From positions 1 to 8,356 of the forward strand of contig DAOWFN010000066.1 of the NCBI GenBank assembly GCA_030637945.1: 8,356 nt of DNA, written 5' to 3'. A program made the position numbers and the translations under genes. The DNA comes from Gammaproteobacteria bacterium. GTDB lineage: Bacteria > Pseudomonadota > Gammaproteobacteria > SZUA-229. A model generated the notes under the pieces. That model did not search any database. It was not told where the DNA came from and saw only the letters and a program-made list of their open reading frames with translations. This document shows, one piece after another, positions 1 to 6,787 of the stretch. Numbering within the stretch: position 1 is the first letter of the stretch; the number at the start of each line of letters is the position of its first letter.

Positions 1-123
1 GTCACTTTAAGCTATTAAAAAAACGTACAATGGAAGTTGATAAGTCTGGTCTGGCGTAAAAAGCAGAGTAGCATCTCGTGTCGACTTATGGTGCTTTGAT
101 ATCTTTACTTGAGCTTTTATAAA

Positions 124-960
124 ATGATTAAAAAGAATATATTCTTCTGCATGCTGTTCATTAATCTGGTAATAGTAAATTCTGCTTATGCTGAGGTGGA
201 TAAACTGGAGCTTTATAAAGGACATGATTTTTCACTAGGCGCTGGTGCTGCAATCGTAAAGTTTGATACAAAAATGAAATTCACAGACAAAAAGTCCGGT
301 GATAGTGTCTTCCTTGACCCTGAAGGTAATCTTGATCTCCCCGAGAGATCACATGTGACAATCATCTATGGCAGATATAATTATAATTCGAAACATAGTA
401 TCGGATTTTCGTTTTTTAATATTAACCGTGAATCCAGTGTCTTAAATTTCGATAAAACTTTTGATGATGTAAGAGTTGTCGGTGATGCGACCATGTCTGA
501 TACCACAAATTTCTATCAGCTGGATTATGGTTACACCCTGTTCAATGATGACCGTAGCAAGATTAAACTTATTGTTGGTATTTACAGCCTGGATCTTAAG
601 TATGTTTTTGAGGCGGAAGGAGATATCACAATAGATGGTGTAACAGAGTCAGGATCAATTGTTGAAGAAGCCAATGTTTTTGCTCCTCTACCACTGATCG
701 GTCTCGATTTCTGGTTCAGTTTCACACCAAAATGGAGTATGGCGACAAAGGTTGGTTTTGTTGCAGGTTCGTATGAAGATCTGAGCGCAGTGGTTTTTAA
801 GACAGGGATAAATGCACAATACAGATTTACCAGGTACATAGGTGGTGTTATTGGTCTGGCAAGTTTCGTCGCTGATGTTGTCATTGAAGATGATACTGAA
901 AAGCAAGATATTAGTTACGCATACGATGGTCTATTCATGGGCGTCCATTTTATTTTCTAG
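124..960 (+). CDS. Outer-membrane beta-barrel protein of unknown function
   Basis: I do not recognise a named family, but the architecture is that of an exported outer-membrane barrel. The ATG at 124 gives a 278-residue protein. It has a classic signal peptide: lysines at residues 3-4, a hydrophobic core over about residues 6-18, and an AYA|E cleavage site after residue 23. The reading frame also extends upstream to a TTG at 109, but neither start has a clear Shine-Dalgarno sequence, and the ATG gives the more compact signal peptide. The mature part alternates short amphipathic strands with acidic, polar loops. The last ten residues (GLFMGVHFIF) end in Phe with hydrophobic residues at every second position, which is the C-terminal beta-signal read by the BAM assembly machinery. 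No lipobox is present: the Cys at residue 9 lies too early and in the wrong context. The gene stands alone, 156 bases ahead of the next one. An OmpW-like or other small porin-like barrel is possible, but no substrate can be inferred. Confidence 0.8.
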   Translation: MIKKNIFFCMLFINLVIVNSAYAEVDKLELYKGHDFSLGAGAAIVKFDTKMKFTDKKSGDSVFLDPEGNLDLPERSHVTIIYGRYNYNSKHSIGFSFFNINRESSVLNFDKTFDDVRVVGDATMSDTTNFYQLDYGYTLFNDDRSKIKLIVGIYSLDLKYVFEAEGDITIDGVTESGSIVEEANVFAPLPLIGLDFWFSFTPKWSMATKVGFVAGSYEDLSAVVFKTGINAQYRFTRYIGGVIGLASFVADVVIEDDTEKQDISYAYDGLFMGVHFIF

Positions 961-1057
961 CAAATCTCTTACAGGCGTTCAATAACCGCTTGAATGATCC
1001 AGAATAAGATGAGTAAAGGTCGAGACTTTTGATTATGGATATTCCTCTTGCTTCACC

Positions 1058-1076
1058 TTTAATGTGATAGATTAAA
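1058..1076. promoter_or_regulatory. Candidate promoter/operator with 6-bp inverted repeat
   Basis: TTTAAT (1058-1063) and ATTAAA (1071-1076) form a perfect 6-bp inverted repeat with a 7-base spacer, 41 bases before the transporter start. A TAAAAT box (1073-1078) overlaps the right arm, and a TTGCTT (1048-1053) lies 19 bases before it. This is a loose match to a sigma-70 promoter, with a long spacer. An operator overlapping a -10 box would be a sensible arrangement, but AT-rich repeats this short also occur by chance. Confidence 0.25.
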
Positions 1077-1116
1077 ATATTGCGCAACTGTATCTATTTC
1101 ACAGGGATTCATCTTG

Positions 1117-2790
1117 ATGAATAACTATTTCGATTTATGGAAACTGCTTGCAGGCCTTGGCCTGTTTCTGTTTTCCATGAATCATCTAGAAGTCGCGTTA
1201 AAGCAGCTTGCCGGAAGACGGTTTCGGCGCTTTCTTCGCTATTCCATAGATAACCCCATCCGTTCTGCAGCTGGCGGCATCGTTGCTACGGCTATAGTGC
1301 AGAGCAGTTCCCTGGTGAGTTTGATCGTGCTTGCCTTTGTTGGTGCAGATCTTATTCCACTGGTTAATGCGATCGGTATCGTTCTTGGCTCTAACCTGGG
1401 AACAACATTTACCGGATGGATCGTCGCTACGCTTGGTTTTAAATTAGACCTCACCACGTTAATTTATCCGTTAGTCGCTGTAAGTGGTCTGGGTTATGTC
1501 CTGTTAAAAGGGCACTGGAAATCACTCAGTCAGCTTATATTGAGTTTTGCTTTTCTGCTTATGGGTCTGGATTTTATGAAAAGCAGTGTAGGCGCACTGA
1601 CTGAACATGTTGATATCAATGTACTAAGTAATTACCCGCTTATCGTGTATTTATTGGTTGGTGTAGTTTTTACCGCTATTATTCAGTCCAGCTCAGCGAT
1701 GATGATGCTAACACTGAGTGCCCTCTATGCCGGCATTATTCCACTTCCCGCAGCGGTAGCGTTAGTTATCGGTGCTGACCTTGGCACAACCAGTACTGTA
1801 TTGCTGGGCAGTTTGCAGGGTGCTGTCGCCAAACGACAATTGGCTATAGCACATGTACTGTTTAACTTAACGATTACTACGTTGGCATTCATTGCATTAT
1901 TCCCTTTGCTGGAATTGATAAAACTGCTCACCATCAATGATCCTTTATATTCCCTGGTAGCGTTCCATAGTCTTTTCAATCTACTCGGCTTAGCTATATT
2001 CCTGCCATTAATAAATCAGTTTTCTCATTTCCTGCAGCACTGGATTAAAGAGGATGAACAACATATCGAACGCTTTATCCATAATGTGCCTGAGAACGTA
2101 ACAGATGCAGCACTGATCGCGGTGGAAAAAGAATCGCGGCATCTACTTAACCTGGTGATACGTTTGAATTTACGTTTTTTACGCATATCGCCAAAAACAG
2201 CCGGTGTTGCAGATAGTGAATTTCATCTACCTAAGGCGCTGGCCTCTGCAAGCAAGCTGGATCACTATATCGCGATCAAAAAGCTAGAAGGTGAAATCGT
2301 CAGTTATGCGCTTAAGATAAAACCGGATGATTCTGATGAAAAATTCGATAAGGGAAAAAATGATGAGATAACGCAAAAAATAGATTGTCTCCTCAATGCA
2401 GTACGTTCTGCTGTTTATTCAGCAAAATCATTGAAGAACATCGATGAAGATCTGAAATCTTTTTATGTGATCGATAATGAGACTGTCAGTAAGTACTTTT
2501 ATGAATTAAAAGAACCGGTGCATTCGATCTACACATCAATCTTTAGTTTGCTCGGCAAAGCTCAGGACAGTGATTTTATCGATGAAGAATTATCTTCGCT
2601 GAAAGAAAAATCACAGGACTTTCATCATGAATTTGCTAGTAAGCTGTATAAAAGAATGAGTGGCATACATCTGGCCTCGTTGGATCTATCGACCCTGCTT
2701 AACGTAAATAAAGAAATTCAGACGTCTGAAAAAGCATTGATTAAAGCACTCGAATGTATACTTACTGTGACAAGTGCGGATAAAACGTAA
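1117..2790 (+). CDS. Na+/phosphate cotransporter family protein with PhoU-like domain
   Basis: This is an inner-membrane protein of the Na/Pi cotransporter (NptA/PNaS, E. coli YjbB-like) family, which couples movement of inorganic phosphate to sodium. The family hallmark is an inverted duplication, each half carrying a QSSS motif followed by a G-x-(N/D)-LGTT motif. Both halves are visible: QSSS at residues 62-65 with GSNLGTTFT at 91-99, and QSSS at 190-193 with GADLGTTST at 219-227. Hydrophobic membrane segments fill about residues 5-305. The rest, to residue 557, is hydrophilic and helical, rich in Lys, Glu and Asp, as expected of the PhoU-like regulatory domain in longer family members. The chosen ATG has a purine-rich ACAGGGA at 1101-1107, about 9 bases upstream. 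The TTG at 1114 directly before it is the less likely start. Length agrees with full-length relatives. No phosphate-regulon genes are adjacent, so whether it imports or exports phosphate is open. Confidence 0.9.
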   Translation: MNNYFDLWKLLAGLGLFLFSMNHLEVALKQLAGRRFRRFLRYSIDNPIRSAAGGIVATAIVQSSSLVSLIVLAFVGADLIPLVNAIGIVLGSNLGTTFTGWIVATLGFKLDLTTLIYPLVAVSGLGYVLLKGHWKSLSQLILSFAFLLMGLDFMKSSVGALTEHVDINVLSNYPLIVYLLVGVVFTAIIQSSSAMMMLTLSALYAGIIPLPAAVALVIGADLGTTSTVLLGSLQGAVAKRQLAIAHVLFNLTITTLAFIALFPLLELIKLLTINDPLYSLVAFHSLFNLLGLAIFLPLINQFSHFLQHWIKEDEQHIERFIHNVPENVTDAALIAVEKESRHLLNLVIRLNLRFLRISPKTAGVADSEFHLPKALASASKLDHYIAIKKLEGEIVSYALKIKPDDSDEKFDKGKNDEITQKIDCLLNAVRSAVYSAKSLKNIDEDLKSFYVIDNETVSKYFYELKEPVHSIYTSIFSLLGKAQDSDFIDEELSSLKEKSQDFHHEFASKLYKRMSGIHLASLDLSTLLNVNKEIQTSEKALIKALECILTVTSADKT

Positions 2791-2856
2791 TGTGGAGTGA
2801 CAATTAAGAAAAATGGTTTGTAGAGAGGAGTTTATTTTTGTTATCTGCTCTTAAAA

Positions 2857-2993
2857 TGTAGGTGCGAATTCATTCGCACGATGGTGCCAGAGTATGCGTT
2901 CGTCGTGCGAATGAATTATTCAGCATATCCCTATGCTTCACCCCTTTGGGGCTTACGTGAAAAACTATTCCAGAAAGTTTTTTCGCACCTACA
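2857..2993. repeat. REPIN/MITE-like element with 12-bp terminal inverted repeats
   Basis: This non-coding element fills much of the gap between the transporter gene and the next operon. It is bounded by perfect 12-bp inverted repeats, TGTAGGTGCGAA (2857-2868) and TTCGCACCTACA (2982-2993). Each end therefore starts with GTAG next to a palindromic or hairpin sequence, which is the arrangement of REP sequences mobilised by RAYT (TnpA-REP) proteins. Inside are a hairpin GTGCGAAT/ATTCGCAC (2862-2879) and a longer 14-bp inverted pair, 2867-2880 with 2904-2917. Further hairpins are AGCATA/TATGCT (2922-2937), CCCC/GGGG (2941-2951) and AAAAACT/AGTTTTT (2960-2982). Two GTAG-headed ends facing each other fit a REP doublet (REPIN) or a small MITE. 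No transposase or RAYT gene lies in the window, and I see no clear target-site duplication. At RNA level it would fold strongly and could stabilise or end the upstream transcript. Confidence 0.75.
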
Positions 2994-3072
2994 GGGTAAG
3001 CATTCTTTGTTAGAAACCTCCATTATTATTGTCATACATCAACAATCACTCTAGCTACCCGCATTTCTTTCT

Positions 3073-3078
3073 TATAGT
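3073..3078 (+). promoter_or_regulatory. Weak candidate -10 box for the ppsA gene set
   Basis: TATAGT lies 37 bases before the 115-residue protein's ATG, in the only long non-coding stretch ahead of the four-gene set. No convincing -35 hexamer is found 16-18 bases upstream, so this would be a weak or activator-dependent promoter if it is one at all. Confidence 0.22.
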
Positions 3079-3105
3079 ATAGGTAACAGGAACTAAACAA
3101 TAAAA

Positions 3106-3115
3106 GGTGATCACC
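3106..3115. promoter_or_regulatory. 10-bp perfect palindrome overlapping a ribosome binding site
   Basis: GGTGATCACC is a perfect palindrome that ends directly before the ATG at 3116 and overlaps the purine-rich AAAAGG (3102-3107) that serves as Shine-Dalgarno sequence. It could pair only as a 3-bp stem around GATC in RNA, so sequestration by itself would be weak. A protein-binding role is possible but unproven. Confidence 0.25.
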
Positions 3116-3463
3116 ATGAAACCAATAACTGTCGAATTTACAGCCAGGGCCGGAGACCAGGAATTCAAAGAGCAGAATGTTACCTTTCATAATCCTGAAG
3201 AGCTTTTTGCCTTTGTCGCACCAGGCGGTGGCTGCGATAACATTCCCAGCGAAGTTGATGAGATCCAGATGGTGTTCTTTCAACCGGAACATCTAAACAC
3301 TCAAAACCCTATAGCAGATAAACGGGTGACACTGGAACTTGGCATGGTTTTTTTGACAGGGCCCTTAGCTGAAATCGTGCAGACCGTAGAACAGCTTATC
3401 GATAAAGCAGGGCGCGGTGAACTTACAGCATCATTTCTGAAGGTAATCGATGTAAAGTTCTAA
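3116..3463 (+). CDS. Uncharacterised 115-residue soluble protein
   Basis: I do not recognise this protein. The ATG at 3116 is preceded by AAAAGG about 8 bases upstream, which supports it over the in-frame GTG at 3107. The product has no signal peptide or membrane segment and should be cytoplasmic. It opens with a beta-type stretch (PITVEFTARAGD) and continues to a glycine turn with its single cysteine (PGGGC, residues 36-40). A hydrophobic strand-like segment follows (VTLELGMVFLTGP, 71-83), then a helix (about 84-99) and a final strand ending FLKVIDVKF. This reads as a small compact alpha/beta fold. It lies only 7 bases ahead of the YihY-family gene and heads a four-gene run ending with ppsA and its regulator, so cotranscription is likely. 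The position, the ribosome binding site and protein-like composition support a real gene; function cannot be stated. Confidence 0.75.
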   Translation: MKPITVEFTARAGDQEFKEQNVTFHNPEELFAFVAPGGGCDNIPSEVDEIQMVFFQPEHLNTQNPIADKRVTLELGMVFLTGPLAEIVQTVEQLIDKAGRGELTASFLKVIDVKF

Positions 3464-3470
3464 CTCGAAA

Positions 3471-4355
3471 ATGGCAACATCACGCGTCCATTTTGTATTA
3501 GAAAATCCGTGGCTGTTTGCCAAACGGGTAGTAACAGGTTTTAGTGCTAATCAAGGTCTTCTGTTGTCAGGTGCGGTTGCTTATTACACCCTGCTGACCA
3601 TCATTCCGATGTTCGCTCTCATTCTTGTCGGGCTGTCACAGATTCAGGAAACACAGCCTTTGCTCGAGACACTGCGGGAGTACCTGTCATTAATTGCACC
3701 AGAACAGGCCGAGGTACTGACCGATCAGATCAGCGCTTTCCTGGAGAACTGGAAGACGGTCGGTATACTGGGTATGCTACTGTTGCTTTTTTTCAGTTCG
3801 TTTGCCTTTACTTCACTGGAAAATGCCATGTCGGTTATTTTTTTTCATCGGGTGGCAATTCATCGCCGCCACTTTTTAATTTCAGCGATCATCCCTTACT
3901 GTTATATCCTGTTACTGGCGGTTGGAATGTTGCTGGTCACTACGGTCAGCGGCAGCCTGCATTCGCTCGACGCCAGGTCAGTGACCGTAATGGGGCAACC
4001 CTGGTCACTCAGTGGAGTCGAAACTTTTTTGATTTACCTGCTGGGTATTGTCGGTGAGATCCTACTGCTTACTTCACTCTATCTGGTTATGCCGGTCGGT
4101 AAACTGTCACTGCGTCATGCCCTGATCGGCGGCATAACGGCAACTGTACTCTGGGAGATTACCCGGCACATCCTGGTATTTTACTTTTCGACACTTTCAT
4201 TGGTGAATGTAATATATGGTGCATTTGCAACCGTTATTATCATTCTGCTTAGCCTCGAGGCCGGTGCAATTATTTTACTTCTCGGCGCTCAGGTAATCGC
4301 TGAATATGAACGTATCGGCAGCACATCGACAAAAACACATGGGTTGCAAACCTGA
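3471..4355 (+). CDS. YihY/BrkB family inner-membrane protein
   Basis: This is a 294-residue polytopic membrane protein of the YihY/virulence factor BrkB family, formerly mislabelled ribonuclease BN. The molecular function of the family is not settled; BrkB was linked to serum resistance in Bordetella. Six hydrophobic segments are visible at about residues 30-56, 95-115, 135-158, 183-208, 214-240 and 245-276. The family's first-helix motif is present as GAVAYYTLLTIIPMF (34-48). The last helix carries the typical YGAFATVIIILL pattern (249-260) followed by a GAQVIAEYE tail. Length is normal for the family. The start lies 7 bases after the upstream stop and has no Shine-Dalgarno sequence of its own, which suggests translational coupling to the 115-residue protein. 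The stop is 39 bases before ppsA. It has no known mechanistic tie to PEP metabolism. Confidence 0.88.
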   Translation: MATSRVHFVLENPWLFAKRVVTGFSANQGLLLSGAVAYYTLLTIIPMFALILVGLSQIQETQPLLETLREYLSLIAPEQAEVLTDQISAFLENWKTVGILGMLLLLFFSSFAFTSLENAMSVIFFHRVAIHRRHFLISAIIPYCYILLLAVGMLLVTTVSGSLHSLDARSVTVMGQPWSLSGVETFLIYLLGIVGEILLLTSLYLVMPVGKLSLRHALIGGITATVLWEITRHILVFYFSTLSLVNVIYGAFATVIIILLSLEAGAIILLLGAQVIAEYERIGSTSTKTHGLQT

Positions 4356-4380
4356 TATGACAGCGACAAGGTACTGAATT

Positions 4381-4398
4381 ATGAGTTTTCTATTATGA
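4381..4398 (+). promoter_or_regulatory. Five-codon mini-ORF overlapping the ppsA start
   Basis: An ATG at 4381 opens a reading frame of five codons (MSFLL). Its TGA stop (4396-4398) overlaps the ppsA ATG (4395-4397) as ATGA. The better Shine-Dalgarno match, ACAAGG at 4366-4371, is correctly spaced for this ATG, whereas ppsA itself has only a weak TGAG upstream. Ribosomes could translate the mini-ORF and then restart on ppsA. It is seen in one sequence only and may be chance. Confidence 0.3.
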
Positions 4399-6764
4399 AT
4401 TCACTGATTATCTGGTTCGACCAGCTTGGTAATAACGATATAAACAGCGTCGGTGGTAAAAATGCCTCTCTGGGTGAGATGATCAGTCAGTTATCGGGAC
4501 TTGGCATCAAAGTTCCCGATGGCTTTGCCACTACTGCAGACGCTTTTCGCCAATTTCTGGCACAACAAAATCTTGATGAAAAAATTCGTTTGCGACTAGA
4601 CGCATTGAATACTGATGACGTAGCCGAACTAGTTGATGCTGGTGCTGAAATCAGGCAGTGGATTTTAGATACGCCTTTGCCTGACAGTTTGATCTCGGAA
4701 GTTAGCGATGCCTACCAGCGTCTGCAGGATGGAAGTCCAGATCTAGCCGTTGCCGTTCGATCTTCAGCTACTGCAGAAGATTTACCTGAGGCATCTTTTG
4801 CCGGCCAGCAGGAAACGTATCTTAATGTTAACGGCCTGGATGATGTTTTAACTGCCATCAAATATGTATTTGCTTCGCTGTACAACGATCGAGCTATCTC
4901 TTACCGTGTACACCAAAAATTTGATCATGAAAATGTTGCTTTGTCAGCAGGCATTCAACGCATGGTACGCAGCGATCTAGGCACCAGTGGTGTCGTATTC
5001 ACGCTGGATACAGAGTCCGGTTTTCGCGATGCTGTATTTATTACCGCTGCTTATGGTCTGGGTGAAACCATGGTACAGGGCGCAGTTAACCCCGATGAAT
5101 TTTATGTCTACAAACCGGGGCTGTCACAAGGTAAACCATCGATATTGAATCGCACCTTAGGCAGCAAGCTAATCAAAATGATCTATAGTGACAATGCAGA
5201 CCGTGGTTCTTCTGTACAGACCGTCGATGTCGCAGAGTCTGATCGAATGTCTTTTTGCCTCGATGATGATCAAGTAACTGAGCTGGCGCGTCACGCCATG
5301 ACGATCGAACAACATTATGGCAGGCCCATGGATATCGAATGGGCACAGGATGGATCAGACGGTTGCATCTATATCGTTCAGGCCAGACCTGAAACGGTAG
5401 AAAGCCGTGCCAGTGTTTCCGTTATCGAACGTTACCAACTCAAGCAAGAAGGCAAGGTTTTACTCGAAGGCCGGGCCATCGGGCAACGCATAGGTTCGGG
5501 TCCCATCAGTTTGATTACAGACCCCAGCGAGATGTCGCGCGTAAAAGAGGGTGATGTACTTGTTACAGACATGACCGACCCCGACTGGGAACCGATAATG
5601 AAACATGCCTCTGCCATTGTTACTAACCGTGGCGGCAGAACCTGTCACGCTGCCATCATAGCGCGTGAGCTAGGCATTCCGGCGGTCGTCGGTTGCGGTA
5701 ACGCAACTGAGATACTTAAAGATGGTGAAAAACTGACGGTCTCCTGTGCCGAGGGTGATGTAGGAGTGATCTATCAAGGTTTGCTTGATTTCGAAATCAT
5801 CCGCACCGACACCGGCGACATGCCTGAACTGCCAACTAAAATAATGCTTAATATAGGCACCCCCGGTCGCGCTTTTGCTTTTTCAAGATTACCGAATGCC
5901 GGCGTCGGTTTAGCCCGGCTTGAATTTATCATCAATAATACCATCGGCATACACCCGAAAGCATTGTTGCAATTCGATCAACAAACAGAAAACTTACAAC
6001 AACAGATTCGTAAACGTATTGCAGGTTATAGTGATCCAGTAAGTTTTTATGTAGAGAAACTGGTCGAAGGGATTGCAACTTTAGGTGCTGCTTTTTCACC
6101 CCATGCGGTTATCGTGCGTTTATCTGATTTTAAATCCAATGAATACGCAAACCTCCTTGGCGGCGATCTGTTTGAGCCGGAAGAAGAAAACCCAATGATC
6201 GGTTTTCGTGGTACCTCACGGTATTTGTCTGAAAGCTTTCGTGATTGTTTTGAACTGGAATGCCGTGCGCTTAAAAAAGTACGTGATGAAATGGGTCTGA
6301 CGAATATCGAGGTCATGGTGCCGTTCTGTCGCACACTGCAAGAAGCAGAGCAGGTGACTCGTTTACTTGCAGACAATGGGCTCGCGCGAGGGGAAAATGA
6401 TTTACGGATTATCATGATGTGTGAGATACCCTCCAATGCGGTGCTGGCGGAAGAGTTTTTAAAATATTTCGATGGTTTTTCGATTGGCTCTAATGATATG
6501 ACGCAACTAACACTTGGTCTTGATCGTGATTCAGGTTTACTCGCGCATCTGTTTGATGAACGTGATCCCGCCGTTAAAAAATTACTCGCCATGGCGATCG
6601 AAGCATGTCATAAACAGAATAAATATATCGGCATATGCGGTCAGGGCCCATCAGACTATCCTGATTATGCCGCATGGTTGTTTGAGCAGAAAATCAGCAG
6701 CATATCTCTGAACCCGGATAGCGTAGTAGAAACCTGGTTACATCTTGCCGAATTAGATTCTTGA
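4395..6764 (+). CDS. ppsA: Phosphoenolpyruvate synthase
   Basis: This cytoplasmic enzyme converts pyruvate, ATP and water to phosphoenolpyruvate, AMP and phosphate, the first step of gluconeogenesis from three-carbon compounds. Three domains are visible. The N-terminal nucleotide/pyruvate-binding domain (about 15-345) has GGKNASLGEM at 20-29 and VAVRSSATAEDLPEASFAGQ at 119-138. The mobile phosphohistidine domain has GGRTCHAAIIARELGIPAVV, with catalytic His418. The C-terminal PEP/pyruvate TIM barrel has GVGLARLEFI (503-512), MCEIPSN (675-681), IGSNDMTQLTLGLDRDS (697-713) and CGQGPSDYP with catalytic Cys748. Its 789 residues are close to E. coli PpsA (792), and both active-site residues are offset by three from E. 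coli His421 and Cys751. Thr416 matches the E. coli threonine phosphorylated by PSRP. No frameshift or missing motif is seen. The start carries a weak ribosome binding site and overlaps a mini-ORF stop. The PSRP gene follows after 23 bases. Confidence 0.97.
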   Translation: MNSLIIWFDQLGNNDINSVGGKNASLGEMISQLSGLGIKVPDGFATTADAFRQFLAQQNLDEKIRLRLDALNTDDVAELVDAGAEIRQWILDTPLPDSLISEVSDAYQRLQDGSPDLAVAVRSSATAEDLPEASFAGQQETYLNVNGLDDVLTAIKYVFASLYNDRAISYRVHQKFDHENVALSAGIQRMVRSDLGTSGVVFTLDTESGFRDAVFITAAYGLGETMVQGAVNPDEFYVYKPGLSQGKPSILNRTLGSKLIKMIYSDNADRGSSVQTVDVAESDRMSFCLDDDQVTELARHAMTIEQHYGRPMDIEWAQDGSDGCIYIVQARPETVESRASVSVIERYQLKQEGKVLLEGRAIGQRIGSGPISLITDPSEMSRVKEGDVLVTDMTDPDWEPIMKHASAIVTNRGGRTCHAAIIARELGIPAVVGCGNATEILKDGEKLTVSCAEGDVGVIYQGLLDFEIIRTDTGDMPELPTKIMLNIGTPGRAFAFSRLPNAGVGLARLEFIINNTIGIHPKALLQFDQQTENLQQQIRKRIAGYSDPVSFYVEKLVEGIATLGAAFSPHAVIVRLSDFKSNEYANLLGGDLFEPEEENPMIGFRGTSRYLSESFRDCFELECRALKKVRDEMGLTNIEVMVPFCRTLQEAEQVTRLLADNGLARGENDLRIIMMCEIPSNAVLAEEFLKYFDGFSIGSNDMTQLTLGLDRDSGLLAHLFDERDPAVKKLLAMAIEACHKQNKYIGICGQGPSDYPDYAAWLFEQKISSISLNPDSVVETWLHLAELDS

Positions 6765-6787
6765 GTTATAAACGATAACTGATATCA
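6764..6787. promoter_or_regulatory. Short inverted repeats in the ppsA-PSRP junction
   Basis: AGTTAT (6764-6769) and ATAACT (6775-6780) form a 6-bp AT-rich hairpin starting at the last base of the ppsA stop codon. The palindrome TGATATCA (6780-6787) then runs up to the PSRP ATG. There is no T-run, so this is not a terminator, and no Shine-Dalgarno sequence is present. A role in tuning PSRP translation is possible but speculative. Confidence 0.2.

Larger units (their letters stand above)
2791..3115. other. Non-coding gap between transporter gene and ppsA gene set
   Basis: This 325-base stretch holds no supported gene on either strand. Its main content is the structured repeat element at 2857-2993. 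The 66 bases before that element show no GC-rich hairpin followed by a T-run. The 122 bases after it are AT-rich and probably hold the promoter of the downstream gene set. Confidence 0.6.

Noticed and set aside
96..123. TTGATA (96-101) and TATAAA (118-123) with a 16-base spacer, a fair promoter match
   Set aside because: Transcription would start inside the signal-peptide codons after the ATG at 124. The signal peptide needs that ATG with its lysines, so this is unlikely to be the promoter of the barrel gene.
582..884. 100-residue minus-strand open frame within the barrel gene
   Set aside because: It lies opposite a gene with a complete signal peptide and beta-signal; its composition is low-information and no start site is supported.
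978..994. TTCAA/TTGAA inverted repeat after the barrel gene as a terminator
   Set aside because: Only 5 bp, AT-rich and without a following T-run, so it does not qualify as an intrinsic terminator.
2857..2993. Direct-repeat/spacer reading of the repeat region as a CRISPR fragment
   Set aside because: The repeated words are inverted, not direct, there are no regular spacers, and no cas gene is present.
3032..3292. 86-residue open frame on the minus strand overlapping the small protein gene
   Set aside because: It overlaps the + strand gene, which has a good ribosome binding site and operon context. The reverse frame shows no such support.
6047..6592. 181-residue open frame on the minus strand inside ppsA
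   Set aside because: It lies opposite the conserved C-terminal barrel of ppsA, is rich in Ser, Arg and Lys with no recognisable domain, and is explained as an antisense shadow of a strongly conserved gene.
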